Assembly: GCA_002483425.1 (NCBI GenBank) | Contig: DLHW01000054.1 | Coordinates: forward strand, 35,610 to 61,420 | DNA length: 25,811 nucleotides | Reading direction: 5' to 3' | Source of the DNA: Methylococcaceae bacterium UBA7658 | GTDB taxonomy: Bacteria; Pseudomonadota; Gammaproteobacteria; Methylococcales; Methylomonadaceae | In this document: piece by piece, positions 8,692-15,523 of the stretch | How the letters are laid out: each line of letters opens with the position of its first letter | Numbering within the stretch: the first letter of the stretch is position 1 | Notes under the pieces: generated by a model | Database searches by the model: none | What the model saw: the letters and a program-made list of their open reading frames with translations, nothing else | Told to the model about the DNA's origin: nothing | Translations under genes and position numbers: made by a program

Positions 8692-8774
8692 TTCTTTTCT
8701 TGCTATTTTTGTCCGTCATGGCTTACTTAAGCGGTAAGGCGCTATACAAATGGGTAATCATTGGAGCGGTTTAA
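8679..8774 (+). CDS. Possible 31-residue single-pass membrane peptide
   Basis: The frame from ATG 8679 to TAA 8774 encodes 31 residues, MKLAILFLLFLSVMAYLSGK followed by a short hydrophobic tail with a second Lys pair region (ALYKW). It has a continuous hydrophobic stretch of about 16 residues after one Lys, which is the profile of a small inner-membrane protein. It is not recognised as a known family. No good ribosome site is seen, and the start overlaps the -35 region of the divergent tRNA promoter. It may therefore be chance, or a remnant of a longer gene. Confidence 0.3.
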   Translation: MKLAILFLLFLSVMAYLSGKALYKWVIIGAV

Positions 8775-8911
8775 TGTTGATCTGCTAATAATAGGTTGCC
8801 GTTCAAAAGCAGGTACAATCATAATTCTGCTTTCTAGCGTTTTGTGTTGCTATACTGGGTTGCAGGAGAACAAAATTAAGCTTTTTATTTGGATAAACGG
8901 TAAGTTAAAAA

Positions 8912-10201
8912 ATGAACGATAAACTACCCGTCTCGACTTATTTGACCGAAGTAAAAACGCTTTCCGATCGGATTGTCAAAGCGCAGCAACCGATCCGCAT
9001 CCTTGATGCTATCAAATGGGATGACGGGGTCAAACAGGCTTTTTTTGCCGATAAAGGCAAAAAAATGCCCAAAATTTTGCCGGACTATTACCAAGAAAGA
9101 TCCTTGGGCTTCGATCCGCAGGATAAAAAGCAGGAGTTTCATCAAATCGAACGGGATTTGGTGCGCAAGCTCGGTCAACTGAATCCGCTGAGCGTGATTA
9201 TGCGCCGGATTTGCCGGGAATATCAGGACGTGGTGACCATGTTGGAATCGCGCGGCAGCGCTATTTTTACCAATATTTCACAAGAGTTGTACGGCTCGTC
9301 GCAGGATGTTTTCCATGTCGGCGATCCTACCATTGCCGATTTAGGCAGCATGATGGAAGAGACTTTGGCGCAGTTGCTGAAACTGGATTTTTTGGCGGAA
9401 GAACCCAAAACTATTCCGGCGCCAGAGGCGGTAGCGATTCTTAATAGCCGGATTGAGGCGATGCTACCCGGCAATGGTCTAAGAGCGATGATCAGCGACG
9501 GAATTATCGCCGATGCCGCAGCGGGCACGGATTACATTAAGTTGCGAGCAGATGCCCTATTCAACATGAGGGATTTGCGGGTTTTAGAAGTGCATGAAAT
9601 CTGGGTGCATTTAGGCACGACCCTCAACGGCCTGGCGCAGCCTTATTGCACATTTCTCGGCAAGGGTCCGCCGTCGGCGACGGTTACTCAAGAAGGATTG
9701 GCGGTGTTGATGGAGATATTGACGTTCAGTTCCACGCCCAACCGGCTCATGCGATTAATAAACCGGGTTCGCGCCATAACGCTGGCGGAACAGGGCGCCA
9801 ATTTCGTCGAGATTTTCAACTTTTTTCTCGATAAAGGCTTGGATATGGAGGAGAGCTACACCATCAGCAGCCGCGTGTTCAGAGGCAGTCTACCCAATGC
9901 GATGCCGTTTACCAAAGACCTGACCTATATAAAAGGCTTCGTGTTGACTTATAACTTCATGCGTCTGGCGGTAAACAAAGGACGGCCCGACCGGATACCG
10001 TTATTGTTTTGCGGTAAAACCATGATCGAAGACATGAAAGTGCTGGCCGATTTAGTCGAAGAAGGCGTCGTAATTACTCCGCGTTTTCTGCCGCCGCAAT
10101 TCACCGACCTGATGGGGCTTTCCGCGTGGCTCAGCTTCAGCCGTTTTATGACCTCGATGAACTTCAGGCAATTGGAACAGGATTACGCCAATGTGTTATG
10201 A
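8912..10201 (+). CDS. DUF1704 / QEGLA-motif zinc metallopeptidase-like protein
   Basis: A 429-residue protein of the DUF1704 family, named in bacteria for its QEGLA motif and annotated there as flavohemoglobin expression-modulating. The same domain forms the eukaryotic microtubule tyrosine carboxypeptidase MATCAP. The catalytic signature is complete: HEIWVH at 228-233 (HExxxH, two zinc-ligand histidines and the general-base Glu) and TQEGLA at 259-264, whose Glu is the expected third ligand. There is no signal peptide or membrane segment, so it is cytoplasmic. A carboxypeptidase-like activity is inferred from the family; the bacterial substrate is unknown. The ATG at 8912 has a modest ribosome site (GGTAAG). 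It stands alone, transcribed away from the tRNA-fMet operon. Confidence 0.85.
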   Translation: MNDKLPVSTYLTEVKTLSDRIVKAQQPIRILDAIKWDDGVKQAFFADKGKKMPKILPDYYQERSLGFDPQDKKQEFHQIERDLVRKLGQLNPLSVIMRRICREYQDVVTMLESRGSAIFTNISQELYGSSQDVFHVGDPTIADLGSMMEETLAQLLKLDFLAEEPKTIPAPEAVAILNSRIEAMLPGNGLRAMISDGIIADAAAGTDYIKLRADALFNMRDLRVLEVHEIWVHLGTTLNGLAQPYCTFLGKGPPSATVTQEGLAVLMEILTFSSTPNRLMRLINRVRAITLAEQGANFVEIFNFFLDKGLDMEESYTISSRVFRGSLPNAMPFTKDLTYIKGFVLTYNFMRLAVNKGRPDRIPLLFCGKTMIEDMKVLADLVEEGVVITPRFLPPQFTDLMGLSAWLSFSRFMTSMNFRQLEQDYANVL

Positions 10202-10263
10202 AACGGTTGCTTCTGGTACGCGAAAAATAAGATTCTTAGTCCTCACAATAATAACGATAAAGT

Positions 10264-10285
10264 CTAGTAAACTAGTAGGTATAAT
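10264..10285 (+). promoter_or_regulatory. Possible promoter with a palindromic site
   Basis: A perfect TATAAT (10280-10285) lies 46 bases before the next ATG. Just upstream is the palindrome CTAGT-AA-ACTAG (10264-10275), which would cover the -35 to -10 spacer and could be an operator. No good -35 hexamer is visible at the right distance, so the promoter may need an activator. Confidence 0.4.
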
Positions 10286-10330
10286 CGAATCATAATACCC
10301 TTATCAACTATAACAATAAGGAGCATCCCA

Positions 10331-10744
10331 ATGAAAAAAACACATTTGCTGGCGGTTTTGTTGGCCGCTTCAATGTTCGATGTCCAGGCGGCAATGGATC
10401 ACAGCGCTCATCGCGGCAGAGGCGCTAAGGCTGAAACCGGCGGGGCCGCTTGTCTCCGCCCGCAGTTAAGTAAGATGCAGCCTGCTCATCTGGCGACGGT
10501 TGCTCCGGGTTCAGAGTTTTCTTTCGTGGTGTCTAACTTAGACGATCCAGATCAGGTTTTCGTAGAAGTCAAAAGACAGCCGGTGGAAATTCAAACCGAA
10601 TTTAAAAATCCTTATTATGTGATCAAAGGTAAAATACCCGAATCTTTACGTAATACGGCGGCCCGGATTGATGTGAAGATAGACTCCAAAGTCGCTTCTT
10701 GCCGCGCCGAGGACGGTTGGTTGCTTAAAATTTCCGAAAATTAA
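10331..10744 (+). CDS. Small secreted protein of unknown function with an N-terminal MDHSAH segment
   Basis: A 137-residue product. Residues 1-20 form a typical Sec signal peptide (KK, hydrophobic core, cleavage after VQA). The mature protein starts AMDHSAHRG, a short His/Met-containing segment that could bind copper. The body (about 40-137) is predicted to be mostly beta strand and has two cysteines, C41 and C124, that could form a disulphide. I do not recognise the family; a periplasmic Ig-like or metal-binding fold is a guess. The ATG has a strong ribosome site (AAGGAG, 8 bases upstream). It is flanked by its own candidate promoter and a 147-base gap to the next gene, so it is probably monocistronic. 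Confidence 0.75.
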   Translation: MKKTHLLAVLLAASMFDVQAAMDHSAHRGRGAKAETGGAACLRPQLSKMQPAHLATVAPGSEFSFVVSNLDDPDQVFVEVKRQPVEIQTEFKNPYYVIKGKIPESLRNTAARIDVKIDSKVASCRAEDGWLLKISEN

Positions 10745-10891
10745 AATGCTTTTTTACGGTGTAGATCGATGTGAAGCTTAGATGAAAACGGAGTCTATTA
10801 AACTCAAGGCTATACAGGATTCGATACAGACCGGCTAAAATTAACGGCAACTTGTAACTACCACCTAACAGACGGCGTAAGGTAACCGACC

Positions 10892-11686
10892 ATGTCCGAC
10901 CCCCAAACAGTCAAGCATTGTGTGGCCTATTGTTTGGCGCAAAACTTCGATGTCGGCGCGCTGGCGAAAATCCTTTCGGAAACGAACTTGATCAGGATTA
11001 TTAAAGGGGCGTTAATGGTCGAAGACGACGACACGTGGTCGGTCATTTTTGCTTACGGTACGGTTGTGCATTGGAATGTCAATTCGGAACGGCAGCAGAA
11101 ACTTCATCAGTTATTGCTGGAATACGCCGATAATCCTCTGGAAACCATTGAGGAAGACAATTTTACCTTCGCGCTCGATAGCCCTCAGACGCGCATAATC
11201 GAAGACCACATCGAAATCGAATCATCCGATCCTATTTTGCTGTTTTCATTATCCCAAGGCATGGCGCAATCCATAAAACTGGCTTCGTTCGAGACCAACG
11301 CCATCACCACCATCAACAATACCAGTTATATTCCCAAGTCCTTGGCTAAGGACGGCAGAATCAAGCTGGGCCGACATGAGATCGCCAAAATACGCGGACA
11401 GTTATTTTTGACCAAGAGCGACATTATTTTGAACTACGATTTGCTGGATAAACCGGATTTTTTCTGGGAATATCCCGAATACGAAACGTATTACGGCATT
11501 GCCGCCAAATACCTGGAAATTGCGCCGCGCACCGAAGTATTGGCCAAAAAACTGGAAACGATTTACGAACTGTTTGAGATGCTAGCCGACGAACAAAAAC
11601 ACCGTCATTCTTCCATCTTGGAATGGATTATTATCGGCTTGATTGCCTTTGAGATCGGCATAACCATTGTCGAAAAGGCGCTCTGA
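10892..11686 (+). CDS. RMD1/DUF155 family tail-anchored membrane protein
   Basis: A 264-residue protein of the RMD1 (YagE, DUF155) family, related to yeast Rmd1/Rmd8 and mitochondrial RMND1. Visible family features are the central DPILLFSLSQGMAQSIKLA segment, GRHEIAKIRGQLFL and the PDFFWEYPEYETYY block near residues 190-205. A Glu-rich helical part (ERTEVLAKKLETIYELFEML region) follows. The C-terminus is a single hydrophobic helix (about 240-262, LEWIIIGLIAFEIGITI), so the protein is probably anchored by its tail with the body in the cytoplasm. The biochemical role in bacteria is unknown. AAGG lies about 10 bases upstream of the ATG. rlmJ follows after 11 bases, so the two are probably cotranscribed. 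Confidence 0.85.
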   Translation: MSDPQTVKHCVAYCLAQNFDVGALAKILSETNLIRIIKGALMVEDDDTWSVIFAYGTVVHWNVNSERQQKLHQLLLEYADNPLETIEEDNFTFALDSPQTRIIEDHIEIESSDPILLFSLSQGMAQSIKLASFETNAITTINNTSYIPKSLAKDGRIKLGRHEIAKIRGQLFLTKSDIILNYDLLDKPDFFWEYPEYETYYGIAAKYLEIAPRTEVLAKKLETIYELFEMLADEQKHRHSSILEWIIIGLIAFEIGITIVEKAL

Positions 11687-11697
11687 GCGATTTTCTC

Positions 11698-12537
11698 ATG
11701 TTAAGTTATCAACACGCTTATCATGCGGGGAATTTTGCCGATGTTCTCAAGCATGTAGTTTTAGTTCAAGTCTTGACTTACTTGCAAAAGAAAGACAAGC
11801 CCTTTTGTTACCTTGATACTCACGCAGGCGCCGGACGTTACCGGTTAACGGTCGGCGGCGTTCAAAAAAATAAGGAGTACTTGGGCGGTATCGGTAAGTT
11901 ATGGCAGCGGGGGGATTTGCCGGATGCTGTAGCCAGTTATGCAGACCTGATTAAGCAACTGAATCCAAGGGGACATTTAAGCGATTACCCTGGCTCGCCT
12001 TCGATTGCACTCCGGTTGTCGGGAAATCAGGACCGCCTGTTCCTTTATGAGTTACATCCGTCGGAATACAGGCAATTGAATGACTTTTTCATGGAGGATA
12101 AGCGCTGTAAAGCCTTTCACGCTGACGGCTTAAAAGACAGCTTAGGTTTGTTACCGCCACAAGAGCGCCGGGGCGTTATTCTTATCGATCCTTCCTACGA
12201 AATCAAAAACGACTACCAAGCAGTGGCGGAAGCTCTGAAAGCCATGTACAAGCGCTTCGCTACAGGATGTTATTTGCTTTGGTGTCCCGTCGTTGAAAGA
12301 AAGCGCACCCGTTATTTGGAGCGAGCCTTACATTCCAGCGGAATTGGTAATATCCAGTTATTCGAGCTTGGAATTGCGCCCGACAGCGTCGAATTCGGCA
12401 TGACCGCTTGCTGCATGTTCGTTGTCAATCCGCCTTACACGTTACTGGCCGGAATGCAGAATGCCTTGCCCTGGCTGGCTGATGTGTTGGGGGAGCTGGG
12501 TCAAGGGCATTACCGGATTGAGCAGTTGAGCAAATAG
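11698..12537 (+). CDS. rlmJ: 23S rRNA (adenine(2030)-N6)-methyltransferase RlmJ
   Basis: S-adenosylmethionine-dependent enzyme that methylates A2030 of 23S rRNA. The 279-residue length equals that of E. coli RlmJ (YhiR). The N-terminus MLSYQHAYHAGNFADVLKH is the family signature. YLDTHAGAGRYRL (38-50) is the SAM-binding region. The catalytic motif is DPSY at 164-167, where most relatives have DPPY. The start is fixed by this N-terminal match, although the ribosome site is weak, which fits coupling to the preceding gene 11 bases upstream. A strong hairpin terminator lies about 70 bases after the stop. Confidence 0.96.
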   Translation: MLSYQHAYHAGNFADVLKHVVLVQVLTYLQKKDKPFCYLDTHAGAGRYRLTVGGVQKNKEYLGGIGKLWQRGDLPDAVASYADLIKQLNPRGHLSDYPGSPSIALRLSGNQDRLFLYELHPSEYRQLNDFFMEDKRCKAFHADGLKDSLGLLPPQERRGVILIDPSYEIKNDYQAVAEALKAMYKRFATGCYLLWCPVVERKRTRYLERALHSSGIGNIQLFELGIAPDSVEFGMTACCMFVVNPPYTLLAGMQNALPWLADVLGELGQGHYRIEQLSK

Positions 12538-12604
12538 TCGGTCTAGTTAGAATCTGTTAGAAAAAAGCCGTATGGAATAAAGTATATTCCGTCCTTAAAT
12601 AAGT

Positions 12605-12657
12605 AAAAACGCATAACTCACTTAAATTCAGGTAGTGAGTTAGCGTTTTATTTTTTA
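12605..12657. terminator. Bidirectional terminator between rlmJ and the amidohydrolase gene
   Basis: A stem of about 16 base pairs with one bulged A (12606-12622 with 12634-12649; core AACTCACT/AGTGAGTT) has an 11-base loop. It is flanked by TTTTATTTTTT on the plus side and an A-rich tract on the other side. It ends rlmJ transcription and could also stop the convergent minus-strand transcript. Confidence 0.85.
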
Positions 12658-12702
12658 AGCGCTTATCAGTTTATTTCCCGTTAGGTGCTTGTATTTTATT
12701 TT

Positions 12703-12746
12703 GGAGTAACAAACCTTATATGCCCGAGGGCAAGGTTTGTTACTCC
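12703..12746. repeat. 44-base palindrome
   Basis: Perfect 15-base inverted arms, GGAGTAACAAACCTT (12703-12717) and AAGGTTTGTTACTCC (12732-12746). The 14-base centre itself contains GCCC-GA-GGGC. No T-run follows on either strand, so it is not a typical terminator. It may be a REP-like or MITE-like element, or an RNA-processing site at the 3' end of the amidohydrolase transcript. Confidence 0.7.
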
Positions 12747-12817
12747 GCCCTAACACCAATAAATCGCCAATGTTAAATTAATTTTTTAAAATAGATTGGC
12801 ATTCTTACTTAGCGATA

Positions 12818-14074
12818 TTATTTAAATTTGTTAATCACGATTTTTCCGCCGGACATGACTAAATCGGGATATTCTAGCAATTTGAAACGTTGGAAGGGAT
12901 TGCCGCGCACGGCGATGATATCGGCCGGAGCGCCCGGAGCCAAGGTGCCGAGCAGCGGATGCATACCCAGCCGCTGACCGGCTTTAGACGTTACCGACTT
13001 GAAGACATTCATCACATCGTCGAAGTTAATTGCATCGGCGCCGTGCGTCAAATGCAGCATCATGTGCATTTCTTCGCCGTTAATACCCCAAGGCACATTG
13101 TCGTGCGCCACTTCGGAACCGTAAATGAAATTGGCGCCCTTCATGCCTAAGACAAAAGCGTTTCCATGCATGCCGGCCGGACCGCAAGACGCCAGCGTAT
13201 CTAGCGTCGTGACGAAAGTTATGCCGGCGTCGACTGCTTTTTGCAGCGAAGCTTCGCTAATAGTAGAACAGGGCATGTGAGCCAGTTCGTCGACGCCTGA
13301 CTCGACAGCGAGATCGAAACCGGTTTGTTCGCCGACATGGGCGATGACTCGCTTACCGAGCGTGTGCGCTTTGGTTACGATAGCTTCCACGACATCGCTT
13401 GATAACATTGGCCAAGGCGTGGGTGGTATTGCATGATCGCCGTGCGGTTGCATCCAAGGCGCGCCGGGTTCTCCACCGGGTTCGAGCGCAATCTTAATGG
13501 CGGTCGCGCCGCCGTCGGCTAACTGTTGAACGGCGTTTTGGGCTTCCTCCGGTGAAGCAACCGCGAGGCCGATCTTATCCGGGCCGCCGGCGGTATCGTG
13601 CGGCGTGAATACGTTTAATGGATAACCACCCGCCGCTTGAATAATCGGTCCGGTGCTTAATAATCGAAGCGAACCTTGACCGCCTTCAACTGGTTGCAAA
13701 GGGCCGCCGGTATCCTGAACTGTGGTGACGCCATGTTCTAATATCGCATCTTTCCTGACATTTTGAAACGTCACATGGGCGTGCGATTCGATAAAGCCGG
13801 GTAAGATGGTAGCGTCGCCCAAATCTAATTCTTTTCTGCAGAGACCGCGCAACGATTCAACCGTGCCGATTTGCTTGGTTTTGTTACCTTGAATTAAAAC
13901 CGCCATACCTGTTTGCGGATAATTTAGACCATCGAATACTTGTTTGGCGGTCAATAAACGGCAGGGTTGCGGGGCTTCCAAAGCTAAAGCTTGAAAGTTT
14001 AATCCCAACAAAGTTACTAATAAGCAAACGGCTTTTGTCTTTGTTTGCTTAATATCTTTATGAAATAAGTACAC
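12818..14074 (-). CDS. Secreted amidohydrolase-superfamily protein
   Basis: A 418-residue metal-dependent hydrolase of the imidazolonepropionase/Xaa-Pro dipeptidase-like branch. A signal peptide spans about residues 1-31 (hydrophobic VCLLVTLLGLNFQALA), so it acts in the periplasm. Metal-site residues are visible in order: HAH at 98-100, K194 (AIKIAL, candidate carboxylated lysine), H246 (VIAHVGE) and H266 (ELAHMPC). The usual GTD motif reads GSE at 319-321, so the expected catalytic Asp is a Glu; D325 nearby might compensate. The C-terminal LGTLAPGAPADIIAV is the family ending. Start is GTG with GGAG 7 bases upstream. It is monocistronic and preceded by a predicted sigma-54 promoter. The substrate cannot be told from sequence. 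Confidence 0.85.
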   Translation of the reverse strand: MYLFHKDIKQTKTKAVCLLVTLLGLNFQALALEAPQPCRLLTAKQVFDGLNYPQTGMAVLIQGNKTKQIGTVESLRGLCRKELDLGDATILPGFIESHAHVTFQNVRKDAILEHGVTTVQDTGGPLQPVEGGQGSLRLLSTGPIIQAAGGYPLNVFTPHDTAGGPDKIGLAVASPEEAQNAVQQLADGGATAIKIALEPGGEPGAPWMQPHGDHAIPPTPWPMLSSDVVEAIVTKAHTLGKRVIAHVGEQTGFDLAVESGVDELAHMPCSTISEASLQKAVDAGITFVTTLDTLASCGPAGMHGNAFVLGMKGANFIYGSEVAHDNVPWGINGEEMHMMLHLTHGADAINFDDVMNVFKSVTSKAGQRLGMHPLLGTLAPGAPADIIAVRGNPFQRFKLLEYPDLVMSGGKIVINKFK

Positions 14075-14116
14075 TATGCGCTCCGAACTATTTGTTTTAA
14101 TTGTGATCGATTAATT

Positions 14117-14160
14117 GCCTAAGCTTCAGTAAGCGAATGCTTACAAAAATAATCTTAGGC
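14117..14160 (-). promoter_or_regulatory. Nested stem-loop at the 5' end of the amidohydrolase leader
   Basis: Outer arms GCCTAAG (14117-14123) and CTTAGGC (14154-14160) enclose an inner hairpin GTAAGC/GCTTAC (14129-14134 with 14139-14144). The outer arm begins about where the predicted sigma-54 transcript would start (near 14162). The transcript would therefore open with a structured 5' end, which could stabilise it or regulate it. Confidence 0.5.
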
Positions 14161-14172
14161 GGTTTTTATTAA

Positions 14173-14188
14173 AGCAAATAACAGGCCA
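14173..14188 (-). promoter_or_regulatory. Sigma-54 (-24/-12) promoter of the amidohydrolase gene
   Basis: On the minus strand the site reads TGGCCTGTTATTTGCT, with GG and GC separated by exactly 10 bases, as required for RpoN. It differs from the consensus TGGCACG-N4-TTGCW at two positions. The -12 element is 99 bases from the start codon, and candidate enhancer sites lie 65-200 bases upstream. Confidence 0.75.
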
Positions 14189-14252
14189 TTTTTTCAAGTC
14201 AATGAATATTAATAGCTTTATTTTATTTAGCTTAAGAGCGAAGGGGAAAAGT

Positions 14253-14287
14253 GCGTGATATCACACAGTCTGTGCGGCATATCACAC
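14253..14287. promoter_or_regulatory. Tandem enhancer sites, proximal pair
   Basis: GCGTGATATCACAC (14253-14266) and GCGGCATATCACAC (14274-14287) are identical at 12 of 14 positions and are offset by 21 bases, two helical turns. The first has a GTGT-N6-ACAC-like dyad. Its centre is exactly 85 bases from the -12 GC of the sigma-54 promoter. It is a candidate binding site for an enhancer-binding activator. Confidence 0.65.
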
Positions 14288-14346
14288 ACTTTGTATAAAA
14301 AACGCCGCTAAATAAGGGCTTCAAAGAGGAATCAAAGAAAAAAACT

Positions 14347-14381
14347 GTGTTATTTCACACACTGACCGTGCGATATCGCCA
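14347..14381. promoter_or_regulatory. Tandem enhancer sites, distal pair
   Basis: GTGTTATTTCACAC (14347-14360) is the reverse complement of GTGTGAAATAACAC, the motif also found upstream of the double-barrel gene at 21819. A weaker copy, GTGCGATATCGCCA (14368-14381), follows at a 21-base offset, the same as in the proximal pair. Confidence 0.5.
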
Positions 14382-14457
14382 GCGGTGGCTTAACGGGAAA
14401 GACCGTCAGCCGCCGTATTGAACAACTTAGCTTTAAAGAGTCGAGAAAAAGCGTTAA

Positions 14458-14930
14458 TTAATGTTGATAATCAGGCGAACTCCGGAATGTCCATTGAATC
14501 GCAAGATTGGCGAAAAAGCCGTCGCCCAATTGCACTTGCTGGAACGGTTTACCTAGCGGATTAACGGCGTTGACATAATTCAAATCCTCGTAGACGGGCA
14601 AGCCGACCGAGCCGCGCAATTTAAAGTTGCCGCCGAACGCATTGAGAAAGCGCCAGTCGCCGACGAATGCCAAGTTTGTAACCGTGCCGCCGCTATTGCC
14701 GATTTTGAAACCTTGATCTTGATTCTTCCAGGCATAACTAGAATCCATTTCAATGCCCAGCATCAGATCGTAATTCGAGGTGTAATGCAAAGCTAAACCG
14801 CCGGTGATCACATCGCCGAAAGCATAATTATCGTCGTTTTCGGGATTAACTGTATAAAGGGCCGAGGCATGAAACCAGATATCTTTCCAACGTTGGGAGT
14901 AAAGCAGACCGCCGGTAATCGTGGCTGGTG
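14458..14930 (-). pseudogene. C-terminal fragment of an outer-membrane beta-barrel protein
   Basis: About 155 residues from ITGGLLYSQRWKD to WTFRSSPDYQH alternate in the way of transmembrane beta strands (YTSNYDLMLGIEMD, FKLRGSVGLPVYEDL, ANLAIQWTF). No N-terminal part or signal peptide is present. The reading frame continues upstream directly into the ABC ATPase gene in another frame, so the 5' part of the gene is deleted. The FGDVITGG segment resembles FGDIVQG in the second barrel of the 918-residue protein, suggesting a related family. A start at ATG 14949 exists only inside the ATPase gene. In the intact operon this was probably the outer-membrane partner of the ABC transporter. Confidence 0.7.
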
Positions 14931-15520
14931 ATAATGACCGTTTTACCATGCGCCTTGAAGTTCTCGATGATCTCCATGAAACGGTGGGACAGTTTGGTAT
15001 CCAGATGCGCGGTTGGTTCGTCGGCGATAATGATGTGCGGATCGTTAATCAAAGCGCGGACTATGGAAACCCGTTGCACTTCACCGCCCGACAGCCATTC
15101 CACTTTGGAAGCTGCCTTGTTCGCCAGATTGAGTTCCTGCAAACCATTATGGGCTTTCAATTTCAATTGCGAACGCTTCTCCCCGAGCGGATAGGCTGGC
15201 AGCATGACATTTTCCAATACCGACAAACCCTTAATAAGATTCGGCTGCTGGAAAATAAAGCCAAAAGTTTTGCGGCGTATATCCGTCAAAAATCGCTCCG
15301 GAAGGCTGGTGATTTCGCGGTCTCGCAGCTTCACCCGGCCTGCCGAAGGGCGGCTCATGCAGCCGACGATGCTTAGCAAAGTCGTCTTGCCGGAACCGCT
15401 CGGTCCCTTCAACACGGTCACCTTGTTTTCCGGAATATGCAGGCTGACCCCGTTAATGGCGGAATATTCACTCGGGCTGCCGGCATTGAAAACTTTGCGC
15501 ACGTCCATCAGTTCGATCAT
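14846..15520 (-). CDS. ABC transporter ATP-binding protein, C-terminus replaced at a deletion junction
   Basis: LolD/MacB-type ATPase that would power the neighbouring FtsX-like permease. The 224-residue frame has Walker A GPSGSGKTT (39-47), Q-loop FQQPN (90-94), signature LSGGEVQR (143-150), Walker B IIIADEP (163-169) and the H-loop TSHD (198-201). After D201, at about position 14918, the sequence stops resembling an ABC ATPase. It reads on out of frame in the following outer-membrane gene (YRRSALLPTLERYL...). The last 20-30 native residues are thus lost, although all nucleotide-binding motifs remain. It starts 3 bases after the permease stop, so it was translated in the same operon. Because the permease is interrupted, the ATPase probably has no working partner. 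Confidence 0.8.
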   Translation of the reverse strand: MIELMDVRKVFNAGSPSEYSAINGVSLHIPENKVTVLKGPSGSGKTTLLSIVGCMSRPSAGRVKLRDREITSLPERFLTDIRRKTFGFIFQQPNLIKGLSVLENVMLPAYPLGEKRSQLKLKAHNGLQELNLANKAASKVEWLSGGEVQRVSIVRALINDPHIIIADEPTAHLDTKLSHRFMEIIENFKAHGKTVIITSHDYRRSALLPTLERYLVSCLGPLYS

Positions 15521-15523
15521 TGT

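Noticed and set aside
14271..14286. CRP-like site TGTGC-N6-TCACA
   Set aside because: It coincides with one of a set of phased dyads whose spacing and shared 85-base geometry fit a sigma-54 activator better; the left half is a weak CRP match.
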